From Bacillota bacterium (GTDB lineage: Bacteria > Bacillota_I > Bacilli_A > Erysipelotrichales > Erysipelotrichaceae): 19,039 nt of DNA. Below, piece by piece: positions 1 through 8,197 of this stretch. Positions within the stretch are counted from its first letter, which is position 1, and every line of letters begins with the position of its first letter. Position numbers and translations under genes: made by a program. The stretch lies in contig JAEWFZ010000048.1 of assembly GCA_023388535.1 (NCBI GenBank), positions 1 through 19,039 of the forward strand. Reading direction: 5' to 3'. Under the pieces are notes generated by a model. It saw nothing but the letters and a program-made list of their open reading frames with translations, was not told where the DNA came from and searched no databases.

Positions 1-92
1 AATTGGGTGGGCATATTTGGTGGTATAACAATGAGAGATTACACTCATCACTAGGGTATAAATCACCCGTCTCATATGCCCAATCAAAGTAA

Positions 93-779
93 CTATAAAA
101 ATTGTCCGTTAAAGTGTTGACATTCCAACAAAGTAATCGGTAAAACTTGTAAGATTAGATTACGTCTAAAAATAAGGTTTAATACCGTAGAAATCCAAGT
201 AATTAAAATTACCAAAATTGAAAAAACCAAGGCCATCAGCAACAGATAGAACAACAAGTTTATAAGGGAAATACTAAATCCCAGACGGTAAGAAATCGTT
301 CTTAGATTAAATCCGTTAAGCACGATGGCTAAAAACAACAGTACGATGTACGAGATCAAAAAAACAACAAAGATCGTCAATGCTTGTCCAAAGAGTATAT
401 TTTTGACTTGTTTTTGATAGCTTCCACGAGTTTTGAAATGATTCATCATACCGGAGTCAATTTGTTTGTTTAAAGTTGGGGCTAAAAATAAGCCACTAGC
501 CAAAAGCATCAACATCAGTAAGATGCCATTAAACGAAGATTGAAAGAAATCGACCATAAAGCTAATAGCATTGGTATTAAGCAAATACAGTTTCTTAAGA
601 TTAATTAAATGATGGATTGGCTCAACCGAAGTTGATGGTGGATGTTGGATAAAATCAATTAACTCTAGTTTGGCTTGATACGAGTTATAAAAACTAAATT
701 CACCGACGATAACTACCAAAGCCATCATCCATAAGCTACTTGGTTTGAAAAACTGTCGTTTAAATTCCTTAATCATCAT
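93..779 (-). CDS. ABC-2-type membrane permease, apparently frameshifted near its 3' end
   Basis: The 228-residue product is mostly hydrophobic. A first membrane segment lies at about residues 16-32, then comes a polar extracytoplasmic loop, and further membrane segments follow at about 83-101, 130-155, 165-200 and near the C-terminus. A cytoplasmic stretch at about 103-125 (LNKQIDSGMMNHFKTRG) resembles the loop of ABC-2-type permeases. The start is the first of two adjacent ATG codons, preceded by AAAGGAAG about 9 bases upstream. The frame ends in TAG at 95-93, just after a membrane segment, which is early for this kind of protein. A second frame, open from about 154 to the window edge, reads like its continuation (see findings). 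No ATPase gene is visible; it may lie outside the window. The substrate is unknown. Membrane protein: sure; permease type: moderate. Confidence 0.6.
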   Translation of the reverse strand: MMIKEFKRQFFKPSSLWMMALVVIVGEFSFYNSYQAKLELIDFIQHPPSTSVEPIHHLINLKKLYLLNTNAISFMVDFFQSSFNGILLMLMLLASGLFLAPTLNKQIDSGMMNHFKTRGSYQKQVKNILFGQALTIFVVFLISYIVLLFLAIVLNGFNLRTISYRLGFSISLINLLFYLLLMALVFSILVILITWISTVLNLIFRRNLILQVLPITLLECQHFNGQFL

Positions 780-853
780 AGCGAATTTCTTCCTTTCCCT
801 TTTAATCTATATTTATCGTAGCATTAGCTTTATTTATTACTCAGGTATTTTTC

Positions 854-881
854 TTTAAGTCTTTCTTAAGGTTTTCTTAAG
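854..881 (+). promoter_or_regulatory. Three 11-bp-spaced direct repeats, probable activator site
   Basis: TTTAAG (854-859), CTTAAG (865-870) and CTTAAG (876-881) are each separated by exactly 5 bases, so the repeat period is 11 bp, one helical turn. The last repeat abuts the -35 region of the plus-strand operon promoter. This is the layout of direct-repeat sites bound by OmpR/PhoB-family response regulators, and it closely resembles the published streptococcal CiaR pattern (NTTAAG-N5-WTTAAG). That the operon is controlled by such a regulator is an inference. No response regulator is encoded in the window. Confidence 0.5.
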
Positions 882-911
882 TTACAACCATAACTATAAA
901 TACGCTATAAT
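882..911 (+). promoter_or_regulatory. Promoter of the glycosidase operon
   Basis: A perfect -10 box TATAAT lies at 906-911 with a weak -35 box TTACAA at 882-887, spacing 18. A start would fall near 918, leaving a short leader before the ATG at 945. The weak -35 next to the 11-bp repeats suggests a promoter that depends on an activator. Confidence 0.6.
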
Positions 912-944
912 ATAACTAGTTAATATCATTATGAAGGGAATCCT

Positions 945-1364
945 ATGTCCTCATTAAAGCCTAACCAGATTACGGTTGAAGAATACTTAGAATCTTTAGA
1001 CGATAAAAAGCTTTTGCTGGCAAAATCATTGATAGCTTTTTTCGAAGCAATCACTGGCTATCCAGCGGTAATGTGGAATCATCGCATCGTTGGTTTTGGT
1101 GAGTATGCTTATCGCTACGCTAGCGGTCATTCTGGCGTATCCAGCCTTGTCGGCTTCGCCATTAACCGCAACGATTTTGTCGTCTATCTTAATTCCAATA
1201 GCGAAGCTAGAGACCAACTAATCGCTCAGCTTAAACCATATAAAACCGGGGTTGGCTGTTGTTATTTTAAGAGTTTTGAGGAAATTAATAATGATTTATT
1301 CAAACAACTCATTCAAGTCGTCATTGATGACATTCAAACCCTATTTCCTAAGGAGGCAATATGA
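945..1364 (+). CDS. DUF1801 family protein
   Basis: This 139-residue soluble protein matches the DUF1801 (YdhG-like) fold family. The recognisable block is at residues 43-70 (MWNHRIVGFGEYAYRY, then the SGHSG motif, then LVGFAINRNDF), followed by a strand with VYLN and then LKPYKTGVGCCYFKS at about 96-110. Helices flank the core on both sides. The ATG is preceded by GAAGGG at a suitable distance. It is the first gene of the sugar operon, and its stop overlaps the GH1 start by 4 bases (ATGA). The function of this subgroup is not established; the B. subtilis relative YdhG has been described as a frataxin-like iron chaperone, but this subgroup (with SGHSG) is distinct, so no role in iron is claimed. 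A second family member lies at 10415-10753. Confidence 0.85.
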   Translation: MSSLKPNQITVEEYLESLDDKKLLLAKSLIAFFEAITGYPAVMWNHRIVGFGEYAYRYASGHSGVSSLVGFAINRNDFVVYLNSNSEARDQLIAQLKPYKTGVGCCYFKSFEEINNDLFKQLIQVVIDDIQTLFPKEAI

Positions 1365-2641
1365 CTTTTAAATTACCAGAAAAACTACAACTTGGCGTCG
1401 CCAGTGCGGCCACCCAAATTGAGGGTGGTGATCTCAATCATTCTTGGAATCATTGGTATCAACAAGGGAAAATAAAAGATGGTTCCAATCCAGCCAACGC
1501 CAATCAGCACTACCAACTGTTTGAAAAAGATATAGAAATCATGGCCAGCATGAATCTCAAACACTATCGCTTAGGTATCGAATGGGCGCGCATTCAACCC
1601 ACTCAAGATAGCTTTGATTTAGAAGTATTGAATCATTATAAGGAATTAATTTTGCTTTTACATAAACACCAAATTAAGCCCTTAGTCACGCTTCACCATT
1701 TCACCAATCCAATGTGGTTTGAAACGTTGGGTGGTTGGTTAGAAAAGGAAAACGTCATTCATTTCTTACAATTTGTCGACATCGTTGTCCGCTATTTTGG
1801 CGATCTTGTCGATGAATACATAACCATTAACGAACCGAATGTTTTTGCTTTGAACGGATACTTCGATGGCAGCTGGCCACCAGGTAAGAAGTCGATGAAG
1901 GATTACATCAAAGTCATTAGTCATATGGCTTATGCGCATATCCGCAGTTATCGAATGATTCATTCGATTCATTTAAATAAAAACGTAAAAGTCAGCTTTG
2001 CGCATCATATGCGCGTCTTTGAGCCAAAGTCAAAAACCCACCCCAAAGATCTCGCCATGGCTAAATTTGCCAGTTTTACCTTTCAAAGCGCTCTATCGGA
2101 GATGTTTATTCACGGGAAATTTCCAAAACCGTTTTCCAATATCGGAAATGTAACAAAAGGCGTTTACGTCGATTTCTTGGCGATAAATTACTATTCCCGC
2201 TCCAGCATCGAAGGATTTGAAGATGACGTTCGTACAAAGGTAGCCGTCAATGATTTAGGTTGGGAAATCTATCCAGAGGGACTACTCAGAGTTATTAGAG
2301 AACTCTATTCGGTCGAACCATTGCCAATTTATATTACCGAAAATGGTACTTGTGATAATACCGATAGTTTTAGAGCAAAATACATTTACGATCATCTTAA
2401 AGTATTGACCAAGACCGCCTTACCGGTATTACGTTACTATCATTGGTGCTTTGTTGATAATTTCGAATGGCTCGAAGGCGAATCCGCTCGCTTTGGTTTA
2501 GTTTTTAACGATTATCAAACTCAAGAACGCAAGATTAAAGAATCCGGATATTTCTACGCTCAAATCAACAAAGATGGCGGCGTTAGCCAACAAGCCTACG
2601 ATCATTATGTAGCCCACCAGAGGTATAACTACAATGATTAG
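1361..2641 (+). CDS. GH1 family beta-glucosidase (non-phospho type)
   Basis: This 426-residue cytoplasmic enzyme of glycoside hydrolase family 1 should release beta-linked glucosyl or galactosyl units. The TIM-barrel landmarks are all present: QIEGG at 19-23, the acid/base in TINEPN (Glu158), the nucleophile in YITENG (Glu327) and NFEWLEGESARFGL near the C-terminus. In that last block a Glu occupies the position where 6-phospho-beta-glycosidases usually carry Ser as part of a Ser/Lys/Tyr phosphate pocket. Non-phosphorylated substrates are therefore expected, in line with the MelB-type transporter downstream. There is no signal peptide. It is slightly shorter than the common 440-480 residues, with shortened loops but no missing catalytic part. 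A strong AAGGAGG precedes the ATG, which overlaps the DUF1801 stop; the 3' end overlaps the GH36 gene by 8 bases. The exact substrate cannot be read from the sequence. Confidence 0.93.
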   Translation: MTFKLPEKLQLGVASAATQIEGGDLNHSWNHWYQQGKIKDGSNPANANQHYQLFEKDIEIMASMNLKHYRLGIEWARIQPTQDSFDLEVLNHYKELILLLHKHQIKPLVTLHHFTNPMWFETLGGWLEKENVIHFLQFVDIVVRYFGDLVDEYITINEPNVFALNGYFDGSWPPGKKSMKDYIKVISHMAYAHIRSYRMIHSIHLNKNVKVSFAHHMRVFEPKSKTHPKDLAMAKFASFTFQSALSEMFIHGKFPKPFSNIGNVTKGVYVDFLAINYYSRSSIEGFEDDVRTKVAVNDLGWEIYPEGLLRVIRELYSVEPLPIYITENGTCDNTDSFRAKYIYDHLKVLTKTALPVLRYYHWCFVDNFEWLEGESARFGLVFNDYQTQERKIKESGYFYAQINKDGGVSQQAYDHYVAHQRYNYND

Positions 2642-4937
2642 TTGTCATGAAAATCATTTTCATTTACAGACTAAAAATACCTCGTACTGGATTTCCATTA
2701 GTCCGTATCAACATTTATTGACGCTTTACTATGGGCCAAAGACCAGCGACGATGCGAATCAATCGTTTCTTAATCACCATCAGATTGAAACCGGAACCAC
2801 GATTAAATATCGGCGTGAAGATTCTGAGTATAGTTTAGATCATCGTTGTTTGGAGTATTCTACTCAAGGTCAGGGCGATTATCGTACCACCAGCTTACAT
2901 TTAGTCATGCCCGATGGCTCGATGGTAGCCGATTTGAACGTCATCGGTCACACCTTATTGGATGACAAACCCACTATTAGTAACCTACCGAGTAGTCGCG
3001 GTAATAATACGCTAATTCTGCATCTTCAAGATAAGCTCAAGGTAGCTGTCGATCTTTACTATAGTGTTGATTATGACAGTGATGTCATTAGCAAACGTGT
3101 GGTAGTTACTAACAAAAGTAATCAAATCATAACCCTAAATAAAGTAATGAGTCTACAAGTAGATTTACTAGAACATCAAATGGACGCACTAACCTTGCAT
3201 GGGGATTGGGCGAAAGAGAGCCATCTACAACGAAGTCCCCTTTCGATTGGAACCTACAGCAATCAATCGCGAAGAGGCACATCATCCAATCAACACAACC
3301 CTGGATTAATTTTAGCCAAGCCAAATACCGATCAACATCAAGGGGAAGCCTATGGTTTTAATCTGGTTTATTCGGGTTCGCATAAATCCGAAGTCGAAAT
3401 CAATAGTCATGGTTATTTAAGGGTTTTGGTTGGCTTAAACGACGATTTGTTTGAATGGCCGCTGTCGTCTAATCAATCGTTTGAAAGTCCTGAAGCGATC
3501 ATGACCTATAGCAACCAAGGCCTCAACCGACTGTCTCAAAACTTCCATCAATTTGTCCGCGAACAGATTTTACCAGTCCATCATCAACATCCAATTATTT
3601 ATAATAATTGGGAAGCGACCCGCTTTGATTTTGACCATAAAAAACTAATCGCTTTAGCTAAAGTAGCAAAATCTTTTGGCATTGAAACCTTTGTGCTCGA
3701 TGATGGTTGGTTTGGCGATCGACAAAGCGATAACGCCGGCTTAGGCGATTATTGGATTAATAAAAAACGATTACCAAAAGGTCTGGGAACGTTAATTAGG
3801 GAAATTAATCAAATTGGTTTAGATTTTGGGCTCTGGGTTGAACCGGAAATGGTCAATGAAAATAGCGATCTTTATCGAAATCATCCTGAGTGGGTTTTAA
3901 AAACCCCTTCTCGCACGCCCTTAACCGGAAGAAACCAACTGGTATTAAATCTCTGTTTACCTGAAGTTCAAGACTATATTATTGAAAATGTCTCTTATTT
4001 ATTGGATAACCATCCCATTACCTATATCAAATGGGATATGAATCGACCGCAGTCGGATTGGTACAGCGATAATCTAGCTTCACAGGGGATGGTACCCCAT
4101 AGCTACATGATTGGCCTTTATCGAGTCTTGGATGAAATCTTTAAAAAACGCCCTCAAGTAACCTTAGAAATGTGTGCCTCAGGTGGCAATCGTTTTGATT
4201 TAGGCATGCTATGCTACGCTTCACAAATTTGGTCTTCGGACAATACCGATCCAATTGAACGTTTAAAGATTCAGGAGGGTTTAACATATTTTTATCCACT
4301 CTCTGTTATTTCTAATCATATGGCGGCGGCACCGAACCCATCGACCTTACGGTATGTTCCGTTATCGACCCGCTTTAATGTGGCTTTTTTTGGTTCCTAT
4401 GGTTTAGAACTCGATATAACTGATTTGAACCATTTAGAAAGAACCGTCCTTAAACAACAGATTGAACGCTATAAAAAATATCGAAACCTGATACAAAACG
4501 GCATTTTTTCGCGTTTAACAACCAGCCAAGCTTATCGCTATAGTTGGCAGCTACAAGATCAAGAGCGAACCATTCTAGGATTATTTCAAACCTTATATCA
4601 ATCCTCCCCGCTCTATGACAAAATCTTTCCCATAAATTTGGAAGCAGAAACTATCTATCAAGTCAGATCCTTACCACAGAAAGTAGAGATTCAACAATTT
4701 GGTGCCTTGATGAATCATGTCTTGCCTTTTACGATTAAGAAGGAAGGCTGGTTTATGAAAACCGTTCCTAACTTTTATGCTTTAGATGATGCGGAGGAGT
4801 TGTATCGGGCTAGTGGGGCTTTATTAGCCAAAGGACTTGTGCTTCAACAACAGTTTGTTTCTACCGGCTACACCAAAGACCTGAGAATGCTTGGAGATTT
4901 TGGTTCTACTTTATATGAAATAACGAAGGAAAAATAA
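2634..4937 (+). CDS. GH36 alpha-galactosidase
   Basis: This 767-residue protein hydrolyses terminal alpha-1,6-galactosyl residues (melibiose, raffinose family, galactomannan fragments). It has the full length of bacterial GH36 enzymes: an N-terminal beta-sandwich to about residue 320, a TIM barrel at about 320-650, and a C-terminal beta domain. The barrel shows IYNNWEAT (322-329), FVLDDGWFGDR (353-363), GLWVEPEMVN (399-408), the nucleophile in YIKWDMNR (Asp468) and the acid/base in WSSDNTDPIERL (Asp536). The spacing of the two Asp fits characterised members. There is no signal peptide, so it acts in the cytoplasm on imported sugar. The ATG at 2634 lies inside the end of the GH1 gene and is preceded by AGAGG. 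The family also contains alpha-N-acetylgalactosaminidases, but the motif set here favours alpha-galactosidase. Confidence 0.95.
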   Translation: MISCHENHFHLQTKNTSYWISISPYQHLLTLYYGPKTSDDANQSFLNHHQIETGTTIKYRREDSEYSLDHRCLEYSTQGQGDYRTTSLHLVMPDGSMVADLNVIGHTLLDDKPTISNLPSSRGNNTLILHLQDKLKVAVDLYYSVDYDSDVISKRVVVTNKSNQIITLNKVMSLQVDLLEHQMDALTLHGDWAKESHLQRSPLSIGTYSNQSRRGTSSNQHNPGLILAKPNTDQHQGEAYGFNLVYSGSHKSEVEINSHGYLRVLVGLNDDLFEWPLSSNQSFESPEAIMTYSNQGLNRLSQNFHQFVREQILPVHHQHPIIYNNWEATRFDFDHKKLIALAKVAKSFGIETFVLDDGWFGDRQSDNAGLGDYWINKKRLPKGLGTLIREINQIGLDFGLWVEPEMVNENSDLYRNHPEWVLKTPSRTPLTGRNQLVLNLCLPEVQDYIIENVSYLLDNHPITYIKWDMNRPQSDWYSDNLASQGMVPHSYMIGLYRVLDEIFKKRPQVTLEMCASGGNRFDLGMLCYASQIWSSDNTDPIERLKIQEGLTYFYPLSVISNHMAAAPNPSTLRYVPLSTRFNVAFFGSYGLELDITDLNHLERTVLKQQIERYKKYRNLIQNGIFSRLTTSQAYRYSWQLQDQERTILGLFQTLYQSSPLYDKIFPINLEAETIYQVRSLPQKVEIQQFGALMNHVLPFTIKKEGWFMKTVPNFYALDDAEELYRASGALLAKGLVLQQQFVSTGYTKDLRMLGDFGSTLYEITKEK

Positions 4938-4938
4938 T

Positions 4939-6330
4939 ATGAACGAAACTGTCAGTCATCGAAATCGTTGGATGTTTGGTATCGGCACGATTGGCCGAGA
5001 CATGCTGTATACGCTGATTTCCATGTTTCTTATGTTTTATTTAACCGATGTTTTAGACCTATCGGATACGGTAATGACCTACATTACGATAATGATGGTC
5101 TTTGTCCGCATCTTTGATGCCTTTAACGATCCCTTCATGGGCATGTTGGTCGATAATACCAAATCGCGCTGGGGTAAATTCAAACCTTGGATTCTTATCG
5201 GAGCAATTTTAACCTCAATTTTTACTATCTTCTTTTTCTATGATTTTAAATTTGAAGGTCTCGGTTTTGTTGCTGTTTTTACCGTTAACTATTTGCTATG
5301 GGAAATTTCCTTTACCGCAAACGATATTGCTTATTGGTCGATGTTACCATCACTATCTAAGAATCAAAAAGAAAGAGAAAAGATTGGCGCAATCGCTCGT
5401 ATTTGTGCCAATTTAGGTATGTTTACGCTGGTAGTCGGCATTACTGGGTTTACGGAGTTTTTAGCCGAGAAGACTGGTTCGATGCAACAAGCGTATTTCT
5501 ATTTATCAATCATTTTGGTCTTGCTGATGTTGTTTTTCCAAATGTTTACCGTCTTTGGGGTGAAGGAAGATTTAGAAAATCAGGTCGTCGAAGAACAAAC
5601 GACGGTCAAAGAACTTTTCCAAATTATTCTTAAAAATGACCAATTATTATGGATTTCAATCTCGATGAGTATTTTTATGACCGGCTACATTACTACCACC
5701 GCTTTTGGACAATATTATTTCAAATATATTTATGGGGATTTAAATATGTATTCTGTGTTTGCGGCAATCTTAGCGGTCTCTCAAATCAGTGCGCTAGCTA
5801 TTTTTCCATTAGTTTCCAAATTCTTCAAACGAAATACCATCTTTACCGCTAGTATCTTGTTGATGGTTTTAGGTTATCTAGTATTCTTCTTTGCGCCAAC
5901 GACCAATATGATTGGTATTGGCATCGCTGGTATTTTATTATTTGTCGGACAAGGCGCCATTCAATTATTAATGTTAATGTTTATCTCCGACTCAGTGGAG
6001 TATGGCGAATGGAAGTTTAATAAACGTAACGATTCCGTGACTTTGTCCTTACAGCCTTTTATCAATAAATTAGGTAATGCCCTAGCCAGTGGTATTATCG
6101 GAGCGACCGTAATCATCGCTGGAATTAATGAATCAACGGATGTTTCTCAAGTTTCCCAACAAGGCTTGGATTTATTAAAATCATCGATGATGATTCTTCC
6201 CTTAATACTAATTGTTATTTCTTATTTTATTTATCGTAAATTTTATCGGATCGATGAAGTTTTCTATCAACAAATTATTACTGAAAACCAAAATCGTAGA
6301 AAGGAAATGCGACATGTCACAGAAAATTAA
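4939..6330 (+). CDS. GPH family sugar:cation symporter (MelB-like)
   Basis: This 463-residue transporter has about 12 membrane segments and belongs to the glycoside-pentoside-hexuronide:cation symporter family. The cation-site acidic residues known from enterobacterial MelB (Asp19, Asp55, Asp59) have clear counterparts: Asp21 in GTIGRDML, and Asp60 and Asp64 in RIFDAFNDPFMG. The conserved cytoplasmic loop SRWGKFKPW follows. A late block, SVEYGEWKFNKRNDS, carries the lysine matching MelB Lys377. It probably imports melibiose- or raffinose-like and perhaps beta-glucosidic or isomaltose-type oligosaccharides for the neighbouring hydrolases. The gene begins one base after the GH36 stop, with AAGGAA upstream, so coupled expression is likely. 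The charged tail after the last helix is short, with no PTS IIA-like domain of the LacS type. Sodium versus proton coupling cannot be decided. Confidence 0.93.
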   Translation: MNETVSHRNRWMFGIGTIGRDMLYTLISMFLMFYLTDVLDLSDTVMTYITIMMVFVRIFDAFNDPFMGMLVDNTKSRWGKFKPWILIGAILTSIFTIFFFYDFKFEGLGFVAVFTVNYLLWEISFTANDIAYWSMLPSLSKNQKEREKIGAIARICANLGMFTLVVGITGFTEFLAEKTGSMQQAYFYLSIILVLLMLFFQMFTVFGVKEDLENQVVEEQTTVKELFQIILKNDQLLWISISMSIFMTGYITTTAFGQYYFKYIYGDLNMYSVFAAILAVSQISALAIFPLVSKFFKRNTIFTASILLMVLGYLVFFFAPTTNMIGIGIAGILLFVGQGAIQLLMLMFISDSVEYGEWKFNKRNDSVTLSLQPFINKLGNALASGIIGATVIIAGINESTDVSQVSQQGLDLLKSSMMILPLILIVISYFIYRKFYRIDEVFYQQIITENQNRRKEMRHVTEN

Positions 6331-8197
6331 TTATCAAAGCCGGATAAAGGATATCTTAGCATTACCCATTGGTCATGATGTGATGGTCCGTTTGATTCTT
6401 CAAACTGGACTACCGTTTTCACTGTTGAAAAATCCCTTATTCTTAAATCTCAAAATAAAGACTATCGCTCGTCTTACGAAAAAGAAACTACCGCTTTCCT
6501 TTTATCGCAGCCTGATTAATCTGGTCAATAGCGAACTGGAACAACCTTTAGAAGACAATCCACCAATTCGTAAAGCTTGGTGGAAAGAAGCGGTCTTTTA
6601 TCAAATCTATCCGCGTAGTTTTAAAGACAGCAACGACGATGGCATCGGTGATATCCAAGGTATTATTTCCAAATTGGATACCTTAAAAGATTTAGGGATC
6701 GATTGTATCTGGTTATCGCCAATTTATGATTCACCAAACGATGATAATGGCTATGATATTCGAGATTATCGAAACATCATGGAAGAGTTTGGGACTATGG
6801 AAGATGTTGAGGAGTTAATCCGTCAGCTTAAAGCTAGGGATATGAGAATAATTATGGATTTAGTAGTCAACCATACTTCCGATGAGCACCCTTGGTTTCA
6901 ATCCGCTCTGGCTGGCGATAAATCCAAACAAGACTACTACTTCTTTAGAGATAAACCAAACAATTGGACCAGTTTCTTCAGCGGTTCGGCGTGGAAATAT
7001 TTTGATGAAATTCAGCAGTATGGCTTAAAATTATTCTCTTCCAAACAATTCGATCTCAACTGGGATAATCCCGAAGTGCGTAGAGAAGTTAAAGATATTG
7101 TTACTTTCTGGTTAGAAAAAGGTATCGATGGCTTTCGCATGGATGTCGTCAATTACATTTCCAAGGCTAAAGTCTTGCCTGATGGCCACCCTGCAATTGG
7201 GGAATTGATAGGCTTTACCGGTATGGAGCATTATTTTTACGGGCCAAATTTGGTTGAATACTTAGCTGAGCTACGCAAGGAAGCCTTTGTTCCTTACAAT
7301 GGGTTCAGTGTCGGAGAGACGCCGGGCATCGGCACCCAGCTCTCTAAATTACTCACTGGTGACTACCGAAAAGTGATGGATTTGACCTTTAGTTTCGATC
7401 ATTTAGAAACTCCTGGTAAACAACGATTTGAGCCTTATGCCTATGATCTTAATTTTTATAAATATTATATGATTGAAAATCAGCGTGCTTTCGGCGCCCA
7501 TTATTGGATGTCGCTCTTTGTTGATAATCATGATAACCCTCGATTTATCTCTAAAATCGATCCAAGCCATCGTCATCGCGATGCTTTAGCCAAAGCAATC
7601 AATTTAATACTATTAACTTTGAGAGGAACACCCTTCTTTTATCAAGGTCAAGAGATTGGGATGACCAATAATGATTTCCAATCCATGGCGGATTTTAGAG
7701 ATGTGGAAAGCCTTAATAAATATCAAGAATTATTAGAAAATAATATCAACCAAAAAGAAGCCTTTGATATCATTTTATCGGGAAGTCGAGATCATGCGCG
7801 CACGCCTATGCAATGGAACCAACAGCGTTATGGTGGTTTCTCTACGCAAATGCCTTGGATCTTAGCTCATCAAGATTTACAATCCACCAATGTAGAATAT
7901 CAACAACAAGAAATAAACTCTATCTATAATTTCACTAAAGAATTGATTGCTTTAAGAAAAGAGAACCCAACGCTGATCTACGGTGATATTAAATTTATTG
8001 CTGAGTCTAAAAAGGATTATTTCATCTACCAACGCATCGATGAATATGACGAATTTCTAATTGAGATCAATCTTAAGAACGATTATCAAAAGCGAATTAT
8101 CGATACCCACGGTTTTGAGTTAATACTTTCAAATAGCCAAGAACAAGACACTACCTTGGCCCCATATCAAGCCAATCTTTATAGGAGGTTATCATGA
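6314..8197 (+). CDS. GH13 oligo-1,6-glucosidase/alpha-glucosidase with N-terminal extra domain
   Basis: This 627-residue GH13 enzyme has the catalytic set Asp277 (nucleophile, in GFRMDVVNYISK), Glu335 (acid/base, in SVGETPG) and Asp407 (in DNHDNPR). Other GH13 regions are FYQIYPRSF, DLVVNHTSDEHPWF and FDLNWDNP. The residue after the nucleophile is Val, the signature associated with alpha-1,6 specificity in isomaltases of this subfamily. The catalytic part begins near residue 88 (AWWKEAVFYQ). Residues 1-85 form an additional, mostly helical basic domain absent from classical enzymes of about 555 residues. The start at 6314 is chosen because AAAGGA lies 8 bases upstream; the frame is open further up to 6212, but that part lies inside the transporter gene. 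It overlaps the transporter by 17 bases and the next gene by 4. It likely cleaves isomaltose- or panose-type sugars. Confidence 0.92.
   Translation: MSQKINYQSRIKDILALPIGHDVMVRLILQTGLPFSLLKNPLFLNLKIKTIARLTKKKLPLSFYRSLINLVNSELEQPLEDNPPIRKAWWKEAVFYQIYPRSFKDSNDDGIGDIQGIISKLDTLKDLGIDCIWLSPIYDSPNDDNGYDIRDYRNIMEEFGTMEDVEELIRQLKARDMRIIMDLVVNHTSDEHPWFQSALAGDKSKQDYYFFRDKPNNWTSFFSGSAWKYFDEIQQYGLKLFSSKQFDLNWDNPEVRREVKDIVTFWLEKGIDGFRMDVVNYISKAKVLPDGHPAIGELIGFTGMEHYFYGPNLVEYLAELRKEAFVPYNGFSVGETPGIGTQLSKLLTGDYRKVMDLTFSFDHLETPGKQRFEPYAYDLNFYKYYMIENQRAFGAHYWMSLFVDNHDNPRFISKIDPSHRHRDALAKAINLILLTLRGTPFFYQGQEIGMTNNDFQSMADFRDVESLNKYQELLENNINQKEAFDIILSGSRDHARTPMQWNQQRYGGFSTQMPWILAHQDLQSTNVEYQQQEINSIYNFTKELIALRKENPTLIYGDIKFIAESKKDYFIYQRIDEYDEFLIEINLKNDYQKRIIDTHGFELILSNSQEQDTTLAPYQANLYRRLS

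Noticed and set aside
5403..5852. Two plus-strand frames of 76 and 67 residues
   Set aside because: Both lie wholly inside the symporter gene in another frame and have no ribosome site or recognisable protein pattern.
6212..6313. Longer GH13 start adding 34 hydrophobic and basic residues
   Set aside because: It lies in the transporter gene, and the hydrophobic look comes from reading that gene in another frame. A proper ribosome site precedes 6314.
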